In this document: positions 17,566 to 25,869 of the stretch, one piece after another
Layout of the letters: each line of letters starts with the position of its first letter
How positions within the stretch are numbered: the first letter of the stretch is position 1
Origin: Bacteroides sp.
GTDB lineage: Bacteria > Bacteroidota > Bacteroidia > Bacteroidales > Bacteroidaceae
DNA length: 61,210 bases
Reading direction: 5' to 3'
Assembly: GCF_028690125.1 (NCBI RefSeq)
Contig: NZ_JAQVBV010000032.1
Location: 1 to 61,210, forward strand
Translations under genes and position numbers: made by a program
Notes under the pieces: model-generated
The model's database searches: none
What the model saw: only the letters and a program-made list of their open reading frames with translations
What the model was told of the DNA's origin: nothing

Positions 17566-18912
17566 ATGGACGGTTTCAATGAAAAATTAAATGAGCAGAC
17601 ACAGCAACCAATGGGATGTCTGCATCGTTTCTCAAAGACGATTAAGATCCTTATCGTCGGAGGACTGGTAATTCTACTGATGATACCTATGTTCATGATT
17701 GAAAATCTGATAACCGAACGGGGACGAACGCAAGAAGAAGTTATCAATGAAGTTAGTGAGAAATGGAGTCTGGCACAAACGATTTCCGGACCTTATCTGA
17801 ATATCCAATATCCGTCTGTTACAGAGAACAATGCCAAGAAAGAAGTGTTGATCAAAAATTTAATACTCTTCCCGGATGAACTGCTGATTGATGGCCAGTT
17901 GAAAACGGAAATTCTTAAAAGAAGTCTTTATGAAGTGAATGTATATCAATCCGAACTAACGATGAAAGGCTCATTCAGTTCCGAAGAGTTGATAAAAAGC
18001 AGAGTAGATATGGACAATCTGAAATTTGATCAAGCTGCTATCTGCCTGAACCTGACTGATCTAAGAGGTATCAGCGAGCAAATCAGCATCACTCTGAACG
18101 ATTCTGTGCATATATTCGAGCCGGGAATGGATACAAGGGGAATTAACAATACAGGAGTTCATGCTATTGCCGACCTTTCTGCTTTGAAAACGGACAAAAA
18201 ATTACCTTATGAGATCAAAATCAAATTAAAAGGTTCCCAGTCTATTAATTTTATTCCATTAGGAAAAACAACCCGGGTAGATCTGAAAGCTAACTGGAAT
18301 ACACCTAGCTTTGTAGGAAACTATCTGCCCAATAATAGAAACGTCACCGAAAAAGATTTCTCTGCACAATGGCAGGTACTCAATCTGAACCGCAACTATT
18401 CGCAAGTTATAATGAACTATAATCCAAATATCAAAGATATAGAAAATTCGAGTTTTGGAGTTAATTTCAAAATTCCGGTGGAACAGTATCAGCAATCCAT
18501 GCGTTCGGCAAAGTATGCTATTCTCATTATCTTATTGACTTTTGGGGTGATCTTCTTTACCGAAATTATGAATAAGACTCGTATCCATGCCTTGCAATAT
18601 CTATTAGTGGGACTGGCACTTTGCTTATTCTATAGCCTACTCCTCTCCTTCTCCGAACATATCGGCTTTAATCCCGCATATCTGTTATCGGCAGCATTAA
18701 CCGTCCTATTAGTAGGCGGATATATGCTCGGTATTATCAGAAAGAAAAAACCTGCATTTATCATGGTGGGGCTATTGAGTATACTTTATCTATATATATT
18801 TGTCCTCATCCAACTGGAGACCTTTGCATTGCTAGCCGGTAGCTTAGGATTATTTGCTATTTTAGCTATTGTGATGTATTTCTCAAAAAAGATAGACTGG
18901 TTCAATGAATAA
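17566..18912 (+). CDS. creD: CreD-family inner-membrane protein
   Basis: A 448-residue protein with one N-terminal membrane span (about 27-46: ILIVGGLVILLMIPMFMI), a large periplasmic domain beginning with the family signature around RTQEEVINEVSEKWS and SGPYLNIQYP, and five C-terminal membrane spans. CreD proteins are linked to envelope stress and, in some gammaproteobacteria, beta-lactam and colicin response. Here no CreBC two-component system is present; instead a winged-helix regulator lies just upstream. The length is normal and the gene looks intact. Confidence 0.9.
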   Translation: MDGFNEKLNEQTQQPMGCLHRFSKTIKILIVGGLVILLMIPMFMIENLITERGRTQEEVINEVSEKWSLAQTISGPYLNIQYPSVTENNAKKEVLIKNLILFPDELLIDGQLKTEILKRSLYEVNVYQSELTMKGSFSSEELIKSRVDMDNLKFDQAAICLNLTDLRGISEQISITLNDSVHIFEPGMDTRGINNTGVHAIADLSALKTDKKLPYEIKIKLKGSQSINFIPLGKTTRVDLKANWNTPSFVGNYLPNNRNVTEKDFSAQWQVLNLNRNYSQVIMNYNPNIKDIENSSFGVNFKIPVEQYQQSMRSAKYAILIILLTFGVIFFTEIMNKTRIHALQYLLVGLALCLFYSLLLSFSEHIGFNPAYLLSAALTVLLVGGYMLGIIRKKKPAFIMVGLLSILYLYIFVLIQLETFALLAGSLGLFAILAIVMYFSKKIDWFNE

Positions 18913-18928
18913 CCAATAACCTGAGCAT

Positions 18929-19156
18929 ATGAACAGAAGTAGAATATTAACCATTATGGGTATCATTATGCTTGCAGGAATTGCCACACTAGGATTCTTC
19001 GGATTTCCCATCGGCATTCTTATAAGCTCGATAGTCGGACTTTGCTTTGGTCTCTACAAAAAAGAGAAGTTATTCATTCAATGGTGTTCTATAGCCTTTA
19101 TTCTGGATGTAGCTTTTATTATTTATTTCTGCATTCAACTTCAGCACATGAATTGA
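18929..19156 (+). CDS. Small two-span membrane protein
   Basis: A 75-residue protein with two or three hydrophobic segments (about 8-45 and 52-70) and a short cytoplasmic link (YKKEKLF). It starts 16 bases after creD and is probably the last gene of that operon. No family is recognised. Confidence 0.65.
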   Translation: MNRSRILTIMGIIMLAGIATLGFFGFPIGILISSIVGLCFGLYKKEKLFIQWCSIAFILDVAFIIYFCIQLQHMN

Positions 19157-19196
19157 ACGGGAAACTCAATAAATAAACTGTTTTCTCATGAAGTAC

Positions 19197-19227
19197 TTGA
19201 CAAATGACTTTTTTTGTTGTATCTTTG
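19197..19227 (+). promoter_or_regulatory. Bacteroides promoter with no ordinary gene downstream
   Basis: TATCTTTG (19220-19227) matches TAnnTTTG and TTG (19197-19199) lies 20 bases upstream. The next 130 bases hold only a nine-codon frame and end in a strong hairpin. Confidence 0.6.
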
Positions 19228-19233
19228 AGGAAA

Positions 19234-19365
19234 GAAAAGAATAAAAAAGGATGAATAAAATAAGAAAAATAAATACATAAAAACATTTAAGAACATAATA
19301 TTCCATTAGCATTAAAACAGCTATTTATAGGACATTAATTAACCAATTAATGTCCTATTTTATTT
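19234..19365 (+). ncRNA. Candidate small RNA or leader transcript
   Basis: A promoter at 19197-19227 and a terminator-like hairpin at 19327-19358 bound a stretch of about 130 bases. The only reading frame is nine codons (MNKIRKINT, 19251-19280), with an A/G-rich stretch that abuts the ATG. The sequence between is very A-rich and shows little internal pairing. It could be a small RNA, a peptide leader, or the 5' remains of a lost gene. Ends are inferred from the signals only. Confidence 0.4.
19327..19358 (+). terminator. Strong hairpin ending the candidate small RNA
   Basis: A 14-bp perfect stem, ATAGGACATTAATT (19327-19340) with its complement at 19345-19358, a four-base loop AACC, and a T-rich tail (TTTATTTC). 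Confidence 0.7.
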
Positions 19366-19445
19366 CTATCAGACTGTAATTTGCCCTATGATTCGCTAAT
19401 AAGCCCTCAAAATAGTTTATTAATAAATTTGAATACAATTTATGC

Positions 19446-19489
19446 ATAAACGTGCACTAAGTTTATTCATAAACTTAGTGCACGTTTAT
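19446..19489. repeat. Perfect 44-bp palindrome
   Basis: Two 21-base arms, 19446-19466 and 19469-19489, are exact reverse complements around a two-base centre (TC). The left arm reads ATAAACGTGCACTAAGTTTA then T. It overlaps a second small palindrome TTATGCATAA (19440-19449). No T-run follows, so it is not a typical terminator. It lies in a gene-poor stretch with decayed genes. Confidence 0.85.
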
Positions 19490-19591
19490 TAGAAACCAGA
19501 TTACAACTGTAATGAATTATAAACATCCATTTCACTTGATCGGGAAGCAGTTTATTTCATCAGAACACTTTGATAATTTAATAATACATAA

Positions 19592-20071
19592 TCATTTTTT
19601 CATCCATACGATAGAGTATCCTAATCTCCTCTTTATATCTTCCATTTCGGCACAATGCCACATTTCATGTTTAAAAACTCCATGATAATGCTTCATATTT
19701 TATTTCAGCAACAGGATACCTGAATGGATGAGTTCTAGTTTTCCCAATAAAATATCATCATTCAATGTTCCAAGATTGTTTATACAGATTTTATGAATAG
19801 TTTCCGATTGTTCCCATAATTTTTCTGCCGGGATTAAATCTTTTCCAATAGAACGATGCAAAGTTCCCATTTCATTGAATATACTTTTATATTCCTTAAT
19901 AGGAAGTACACTCTGCACGTTCTCATTTTCTCCGGTTATGGTACTTATTGCATGAAAATTCTGTGAAACTAATAAATGTCCGAACTGCCAGACAAAATTA
20001 GAATCTGTTTCTTCGGGAATAATGTACCATAAATTCTCCGGTAGTTTTGCTATCAAACTATTTACGAATGT
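19592..20071 (-). pseudogene. DinB-family gene broken by an in-frame stop
   Basis: The minus-strand frame from about 20071 encodes FVNSLIAKLPENLWYIIPEE and WQFGHLL, resembling the first helices of a DinB_2 four-helix protein with its first metal-binding His (FGHLL). The frame ends at a TAA (19700-19702), but the same frame continues beyond it as KHEMWHCAEMEDIKRRLGY to a TGA at 19592-19594. This second part holds the expected HXXXH metal ligands and normal C-terminus. There is no credible start codon at the 5' side: a TGA occurs at 20072-20074. Both ends point to a decayed gene rather than a sequencing slip alone. Confidence 0.65.
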
Positions 20072-20151
20072 TCAGCCTCCGATAACCTACTCCTCCAAAA
20101 ATTGAATTTAGTTCATAACTATATAAATAAAGAGACAAAGAAACCTCTGCA

Positions 20152-20637
20152 TTAGGATGAGAAAGCTACAAAAATTTGTCGCACCAAGTCATTATGAACA
20201 TCTATCCATAATTTCGCAACTCTTTTATCTATTAAAATTGAAATTTCAGTTTTATATTTGGGTGAGAGTATTGCTTTAAATAAAGAAGGAAATTTTATAG
20301 ATTTTGAATTCTGTACATATTCAAAACTATTGTTTAATGGTATCTGTATTGGTGTATTTGATATTTCACTAAAAGCTCTTTTGTAAGTCCTATATTGTGA
20401 ACACTTACATATATCTTTTAAGTCTATTCGCAGAAGAACACAATCACTGTTTGTTATAGAATCTTTATATTGGTCGTCTGTAAATAAAGAAGTTTTCTCT
20501 GGAATTATATATTTTATCACTTCATTTATTGCAAACTGTAGTTTCGCTGTAATATGTACAAAGACATTTTGTTGTGTTCTTGTTGACATTTGCATGAATG
20601 GCATTGTCATTCTCCTAGGTTGATTAATGTATTGCAT
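20152..20637 (-). CDS. Possible replication-initiator (Rep_3-like) fragment
   Basis: A 161-residue AT-rich gene. The start (TRTQQNVFVHITAKLQFAINE) followed by ITNSDCVLLRIDLKDICKC, then a helix with YRTYKRAF and a strand set around KTEISILIDKRVAKLWIDV, resembles the first winged-helix domain of plasmid initiators of the Rep_3/RepB type in Bacteroidetes. The second half of such a protein (another 150 or so residues) is missing. A good -7 element TATTTTTG lies on the minus strand at about 20665-20672. The family match is by memory and moderate at best; it could also be an unrelated hypothetical protein. No integrase or mobilisation gene is nearby. Confidence 0.45.
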   Translation of the reverse strand: MQYINQPRRMTMPFMQMSTRTQQNVFVHITAKLQFAINEVIKYIIPEKTSLFTDDQYKDSITNSDCVLLRIDLKDICKCSQYRTYKRAFSEISNTPIQIPLNNSFEYVQNSKSIKFPSLFKAILSPKYKTEISILIDKRVAKLWIDVHNDLVRQIFVAFSS

Positions 20638-20837
20638 AGTATATTAAATTAATGGTTTAGTGCAAAAATACTAATAATTTTGTATTTCATCTTGATATCT
20701 TCATTTTTTTAATTACATCCTGTTTTCATTACCTTATTTCAAATTAATTACAGAATGATTCCACAAAATCCATTCTACAATGGAGTATAATGGCTTTTTT
20801 CTAGACAGTTTTATATCTTTTTCCATTGTGACCGATA

Positions 20838-21281
20838 CTAAAATATCTTCTTCAGATATACCATATCCACCAACTGTCTGCCATCTTCATAAATAGGATG
20901 ATCATAATTATCCGTAAAAAAATTCTTTAATCGATGAGAGACAGAAAAGCCGCAAAACTCATAAAAAGAAATAGCAGATGGGACATCCCCCGTACCAACC
21001 AACATTGCAGAGGACCTATCACGATAATGCTCAAACAGAAAATCAATCAACTTTTTTCCGTACCCTTTACGCTGAAAAGCCGGACTAGTGGCAATATTCT
21101 TGATTTCATGAATTCCGTCGCCTTCGGAAGTTACAACACAGATAGCTTTCAACCCATTCTCATACAAAGCAAACATTTCACCACGTTCCAAGTATTTGTC
21201 AATCATACTTTCCTGCTCATCTGCCAATAACAATAACTCGAGAAATTGTTTCTTATTGGAGGTAATCTCTTTAATTTCCAT
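20838..21281 (-). CDS. GNAT-family N-acetyltransferase
   Basis: A 147-residue acetyltransferase. The acetyl-CoA binding motif is RKGYGKKL after the strand HEIKNIATSPAFQ, and the closing FYEFCGF loop is typical. The substrate is not known. It is a single gene, with the LacI-type gene upstream on the same strand. Confidence 0.9.
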   Translation of the reverse strand: MEIKEITSNKKQFLELLLLADEQESMIDKYLERGEMFALYENGLKAICVVTSEGDGIHEIKNIATSPAFQRKGYGKKLIDFLFEHYRDRSSAMLVGTGDVPSAISFYEFCGFSVSHRLKNFFTDNYDHPIYEDGRQLVDMVYLKKIF

Positions 21282-21345
21282 ATTCTAATACCACTCTATA
21301 AAAATAGAATTAACATTCAACTCTGTTTTTCTTCTATCTCTCAAC

Positions 21346-22362
21346 TTACGAAGATTTCTTAGCACTGGAAGCACGCAATTGAATTTCCGCATCCAACACA
21401 ATGGAATGATTGGGAGATAAAGGATTTTTTATCTTTTCCAAAATCGACTTTGCAGCTTCCTGTCCCATTTGGAGCAAAGGCGGTTCTACCGTAGTAAGTT
21501 GCGGATAGACAATAGTCGAAAGCACCGTTCCCGAAAAGCTGGCTATGGCAACTTCTTCCGGAATTTTTTTATTCAACTCCCTGAGTCTGTTCATAGCTCC
21601 AATAGCCAACGTATCAGTAAAAGCAAAAACTGCATCGAAAAGCAATCCTTTCTCCAGTAACGCATCGGCTGCATCTTCTCCGTCTTTGAAAGTCAGACCT
21701 GTTTTAAGCAACATATCCTTTTCAAACGGAATATTGAATTTAGACAATGCGTCTTTATATCCTCTTGCCCGCTCAATAGAGTTATATACATCATCCGGTC
21801 CCTGCAAATGCACGATACGTTTACAACCTTCCCGAATTAAATGTTCCACCAAAAAGAAAGACTTCAAATAATCGTTCACGATAATTTGAGAAACATTCAT
21901 GCCATGAGGAATACGGTCAAAGAAAACCATTGGCATTTCCGCTTGCTGTAAACGGATATACTCATCTTTATTTTCTTTATAACTGCACAAACTAATAATG
22001 ATACCGTCCACCATAAAGCGTTCCATCATCTTTAGGTTCTCTCTTTCTTTAGCAGGATCTTCTCCCGATTCGGCAATAATCACCTTTATTCCATTCGCAT
22101 AAAGTATACTTTGTATACCGTTAATTACTTGTGAAGCGAATGGGGTAACCATTTCAGGAACAATCACTCCAACCGTATTCGTATGTCCATACTTCAGATT
22201 GATAGCCACCGGATTGGGTTTATATCCTAAAGCTTTTGCCGTTTCGAGCACCTTTTCTTTCGTCTCCTTTCGTATATTCTTGTCATTCATCAACGCACGG
22301 GATACCGTTGAAACGGATAAAGATAGATGACGGGCTATATCTTTGATAGTGATATGCTTCAT
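21346..22362 (-). CDS. LacI-family regulator of the adjacent polyol genes
   Basis: A 338-residue regulator with the LacI helix-turn-helix at the N-terminus (about 4-52: IKDIARHLSLSVSTVSRAL) and a sugar-binding periplasmic-type domain (about 60-330) containing the expected DxxAIGAM segment (TDTLAIGAMNRL). It is divergent from the polyol dehydrogenase and permease genes; the spacer holds three CG-centred operator-like repeats. It has a -7 element TACTTTTG on the minus strand at 22386-22393. Confidence 0.92.
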   Translation of the reverse strand: MKHITIKDIARHLSLSVSTVSRALMNDKNIRKETKEKVLETAKALGYKPNPVAINLKYGHTNTVGVIVPEMVTPFASQVINGIQSILYANGIKVIIAESGEDPAKERENLKMMERFMVDGIIISLCSYKENKDEYIRLQQAEMPMVFFDRIPHGMNVSQIIVNDYLKSFFLVEHLIREGCKRIVHLQGPDDVYNSIERARGYKDALSKFNIPFEKDMLLKTGLTFKDGEDAADALLEKGLLFDAVFAFTDTLAIGAMNRLRELNKKIPEEVAIASFSGTVLSTIVYPQLTTVEPPLLQMGQEAAKSILEKIKNPLSPNHSIVLDAEIQLRASSAKKSS

Positions 22363-22385
22363 GGAAGTTTCTGTTTAAGTTAAAG

Positions 22386-22393
22386 CAAAAGTA
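22386..22393 (-). promoter_or_regulatory. -7 element of the LacI-type gene
   Basis: TACTTTTG on the minus strand, 24 bases before the start codon at 22362. The -33 element is not clear. Confidence 0.55.
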
Positions 22394-22424
22394 TGAATTT
22401 GCAACGACAATTCCTAATTCGTTG

Positions 22425-22466
22425 AGAACGTTTGCAGATTTTGGGAACGTTCCCGCAATCGTTTGC
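22425..22466. promoter_or_regulatory. Cluster of three LacI-type operator candidates
   Basis: Three CG-centred sites lie in 42 bases: GAGAACGTTTGC (22425-22436), the perfect palindrome GGGAACGTTCCC (22443-22454), and GCAATCGTTTGC (22455-22466). They lie between the -7 element of the LacI-type gene and that of the dehydrogenase (22512-22519). Confidence 0.65.
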
Positions 22467-22511
22467 AGGCAAATCCCCGAGAGAAAAAGATATTTATCAT
22501 ATTTCGCCTCT

Positions 22512-22519
22512 TATTTTTG
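22512..22519 (+). promoter_or_regulatory. -7 element of the polyol dehydrogenase gene
   Basis: TATTTTTG, 43 bases before the start at 22562, matches TAnnTTTG. Confidence 0.5.
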
Positions 22520-22561
22520 CTATACCAAATTGAAGTTGAATTTTATAAAACAAAAGAAATC

Positions 22562-24004
22562 ATGAAGACACAAGTTATCTCTTACAGTTACAATCGTACA
22601 CAGGTTAAAACCGGTATTTTACACATTGGCGTTGGAAATTTCCATCGTGCCCATGAAGAATATTACACGAGTCTGTTGTTAGACAATCCTACCCAACAAG
22701 GCTGGGGTATCTGCGGTGCAATGTTATTGCCAAGTGATGAACACTTATACAGAGCACTTAAAAAACAAGAAAACGAATATACATTAACGGTTTGCGGACG
22801 TGACGGAAAAGACGAAGTTTATCGTATCGGTTCGCTGGTAGAACTAATCTGGGGAATTGAAAATCCGGAAGCTGTAATTGCAAAGATAGCCGATAAAAAT
22901 ATCCGGATTATCACACTGACCATCACGGAAGGTGGATACAACATTGAGAAAAGTACCGGTGAATTTATGCGGGAAGATGAAAATATCAATTATGATTTGA
23001 CTCACCCGGAGGCTCCCAAGACAACATTTGGTTTTGTAGCCGAAGGATTACGCAGAAGGAAAGATGCCGGAAACGGACCTATCACTATCTTATCTTGTGA
23101 TAACTTGCAACATAATGGCCATACTGCCCGAAAAGCATTTACCAGTTTCATTAAAGCACAAGACCCGGAACTGGCAGCATGGATAACCGAAAACGTAACT
23201 TTCCCAAACAGCATGGTAGACCGTATTACACCAGCTACGCGTCCTGACGATATCATCCGTTTGAACACTCAAAACAGAACGGTGGATGAAGCCCCTGTCT
23301 ATTGTGAAGATTTCGTCCAATGGGTAATTGAAGATAAATTTATTGCAGGTCGCCCGGCATGGGAAGAGGTCGGAGTAGAATTCACTCAGGACGTTACTGC
23401 CTACGAAAACATGAAACTCAGTCTTTTGAATGCCTCTCATCAATTACTTTCATATCCATCCTTCCTAAGCGGTTATCGCAAAGTAGATGATGCAATGCAC
23501 GACGAACGGATAGCTAAATTTGTCCGTATGTTCATGGATGTAGATATTACACCGTATGTTCCGGCACCGGGAAATACCGATCTGGATTTATACAAGCAAA
23601 CATTAATTGAACGTTTCGGAAATCGTTCTGTCAGCGATCAGGTAGCACGCTTATGCTTCGACGGTATATCTAAATTCCCGGTATATATAATGCCGAATCT
23701 GATCAAAATGATCAAGGATCACGCAGACCTCTCGCGAGTAGCTTATCTTTTTGCCACTTACCGTCACTATCTCAAATACAAAGTTGATGACAAAGGTATT
23801 GTGTTTGAAATAGCCGAACCATGGATGACGACCGAAGATGAAGCCCTGATCAATAGCGACGATCCAATCGACTTCCTGGGACTGTCACCTTTTCAAAGCA
23901 CAGATTTGAAAGCTGCCGGTGATTTCGTAAAGCAATATCTGCAAATGGCGGATGCTATTAAAGAAAAAGGTGCGATGCCTGTTTTGGAAAGTATATTAGC
24001 TTAA
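22562..24004 (+). CDS. Mannitol dehydrogenase-family polyol 2-dehydrogenase
   Basis: A 480-residue NAD(P)-dependent enzyme of the long-chain mannitol 2-dehydrogenase family, oxidising a sugar alcohol to a ketose or reducing fructuronate. The N-terminal nucleotide-binding part begins ILHIGVGNFHRAH; the segment LTITEGGYNI is conserved. The catalytic set is visible as Lys285, Asn290 and His293 in MKLSLLNASHQ, with the same spacing as Lys295/Asn300/His303 of Pseudomonas mannitol dehydrogenase. The start at 22562 is chosen because the family begins there; an upstream ATG at 22463 would add a 33-residue leader that overlaps the operators. With the next gene, a sugar permease, this looks like a mannitol, arabitol or sorbitol use unit; D-mannonate oxidoreductase is an alternative. 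Confidence 0.88.
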   Translation: MKTQVISYSYNRTQVKTGILHIGVGNFHRAHEEYYTSLLLDNPTQQGWGICGAMLLPSDEHLYRALKKQENEYTLTVCGRDGKDEVYRIGSLVELIWGIENPEAVIAKIADKNIRIITLTITEGGYNIEKSTGEFMREDENINYDLTHPEAPKTTFGFVAEGLRRRKDAGNGPITILSCDNLQHNGHTARKAFTSFIKAQDPELAAWITENVTFPNSMVDRITPATRPDDIIRLNTQNRTVDEAPVYCEDFVQWVIEDKFIAGRPAWEEVGVEFTQDVTAYENMKLSLLNASHQLLSYPSFLSGYRKVDDAMHDERIAKFVRMFMDVDITPYVPAPGNTDLDLYKQTLIERFGNRSVSDQVARLCFDGISKFPVYIMPNLIKMIKDHADLSRVAYLFATYRHYLKYKVDDKGIVFEIAEPWMTTEDEALINSDDPIDFLGLSPFQSTDLKAAGDFVKQYLQMADAIKEKGAMPVLESILA

Positions 24005-24037
24005 TAAAAAGGTTTTCATTATCTCAACCTTTACATC

Positions 24038-25354
24038 ATGAATACACAAAAAAATAATAGTCTGGGACCATTTATTATCCTGACTTTCATCTATTTTATA
24101 GTTGGTTTCCTGACGACTGTCAATGGGCAGTTTCAGGGACCTCTGAAAATCGCATTCCTCTCGCAAGTCGATGAATTAAAAAACACATTGACAACGCTTA
24201 TTTCATTTTTCTTCTTTCTGGGATATCTGTTAAACAGCTCCTTGGGAGGAAAGTGGATCAACACACATGGTTATAAAAAGACACTATTACGAGCTTTGGG
24301 CGTAATGGTAGCGGGATTATTGATGTATTCTCTTTCTTCCTGGTTTGTTGTAAACTATGGAGATGCTTGTTTGCAAGTTTCCGAGGATAGAATTCCTTAC
24401 GGTTATTTTATCTTTCTGTTGGGTTCTTATCTGATGGGAACTTCCGCCGCACTGCTACAAGTTGTAATCAACCCTTATGTAGCCGCTTATGAATTGCCTC
24501 ACACACAACCAGTACAACGTATGAATATCGTATGCGCCATCAACTCATTCGGTACTACCATTGCCCCTTTCTTTGTAACGGGAGTTATTTTTGCAGGAGT
24601 AGCACTTGAAAGCATCACAGCTGCCCAACTGATGATTCCATTTTTGTTGATAGCCTTATGTATAGTCATCACCACATTAATCACTTCTCGCTTAAACTTA
24701 CCTGATATTCAAGAGACTAGAGCAGATAGCTGCGAAAAGCTGAAACGTAGCATTTGGTCCTTCCGTCATTTAAGGTTAGGAGTAGTTGCAATCTTTTTCT
24801 ATGTAGGAGCCGAAGTAGCTGTAGGTGTCAATGTTAATCTTCACGCCATGGAGCTGATTGAGTCCGGAAAAGGATTGTCTTTTTTCGGAAAACATCATAT
24901 AATGCTTTGGGGACTGAATTTAGGCATTCCCGCGCTACTGGCTACACTTTATTGGGGTGGACTTATGATAGGAAGGCTCATTTTCAGCTTGTTCAATAAT
25001 ATCTCGCCACGTATACTGCTGACGGTAGCCACTTCTATTGCAGTCATACTTACATTAATCGCAATAATTAGCGATAACTTGTGGATTCTGGTGTCTGTCG
25101 GCCTGTGTCATTCGGTCATGTGGGGTTGTATCTTCACATTGGCTATTAAAGGATTGAAAAAATATACCTCCAAAGCCTCCGGTATATTCATGATGGGAGT
25201 ATTCGGAGGTGCTGTTTTCCCCGTATTACAAGGTGTACTGGCCGATACTTTAGGAGGGTGGCAATGGACTTGGCTGATTGTGGTCGTATGCGAATTAGTT
25301 ATGCTTTATTATGCACAAGTCGGTTCACGTATCAAAGATAATGAATGCCTGTAA
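24038..25354 (+). CDS. FucP-type sugar:proton symporter (MFS)
   Basis: A 438-residue, 12-span permease of the fucose/glucose-galactose (FHS) branch of the major facilitator superfamily. The signature around GTSAALLQVVINPYVAAYEL matches the family. It is 33 bases after the polyol dehydrogenase gene and probably in the same operon, so its substrate is likely the polyol or the hexose related to it. The substrate cannot be read from the sequence. Confidence 0.88.
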   Translation: MNTQKNNSLGPFIILTFIYFIVGFLTTVNGQFQGPLKIAFLSQVDELKNTLTTLISFFFFLGYLLNSSLGGKWINTHGYKKTLLRALGVMVAGLLMYSLSSWFVVNYGDACLQVSEDRIPYGYFIFLLGSYLMGTSAALLQVVINPYVAAYELPHTQPVQRMNIVCAINSFGTTIAPFFVTGVIFAGVALESITAAQLMIPFLLIALCIVITTLITSRLNLPDIQETRADSCEKLKRSIWSFRHLRLGVVAIFFYVGAEVAVGVNVNLHAMELIESGKGLSFFGKHHIMLWGLNLGIPALLATLYWGGLMIGRLIFSLFNNISPRILLTVATSIAVILTLIAIISDNLWILVSVGLCHSVMWGCIFTLAIKGLKKYTSKASGIFMMGVFGGAVFPVLQGVLADTLGGWQWTWLIVVVCELVMLYYAQVGSRIKDNECL

Positions 25355-25358
25355 AATA

Positions 25359-25703
25359 CTATTTTTGCCTATGTTCTAAAATAATATTCATATTTTCCAA
25401 AGCCCATCCTACCAATCCTTCAATATGAGGAATCAGGCTTCCTCCCGTAGTGGTCAAGTAATATTCCACACGTGGAGGAACTTCCGCATAAACCTTTCGT
25501 TCCACCAGCCCGTCTGCTTCCAGAGTACGCAATGTGACAGTCAGCATCCGTTGCGAAATGTCATCAATCGTTTTATGTATATCACTGAAACGCATTATTC
25601 CATTGGCATTCAAAGTAATAAGCACTAGCATAGACCACTTGTCTCCCAAGCGGCTCAGCACATCCCTTACGGGACAATTTCCTGTCGGATGAAAATTTTT
25701 CAT
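25359..25703 (-). CDS. HxlR-family winged-helix regulator
   Basis: A 114-residue HxlR/DUF24 protein. The family cysteine is Cys10 in NCPVRDVLSRLGDKWS, followed by a winged helix (RFSDIHKTIDDISQRMLTVTLRTLE) and a short dimer helix. In this family that cysteine often senses electrophiles or oxidants. It is divergent from a DJ-1/PfpI gene and converges with the permease gene (5 bases apart). The likely target is the DJ-1 gene, seen commonly as a neighbour of HxlR proteins. Confidence 0.92.
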   Translation of the reverse strand: MKNFHPTGNCPVRDVLSRLGDKWSMLVLITLNANGIMRFSDIHKTIDDISQRMLTVTLRTLEADGLVERKVYAEVPPRVEYYLTTTGGSLIPHIEGLVGWALENMNIILEHRQK

Positions 25704-25869
25704 TCTTTAACGTTTTGTATTTTGTTGAATTCCGACAATAGTTACTTCTATGTAACTTCCTTATTCTGAGGTACGTTCTTGTTTGTTACAGAGAAGAAAG
25801 ATACATTTGCATCACAAAAGTAATAAACTTACTAAAAATAACTATTGTTTCATTATAAAATTTATAATT

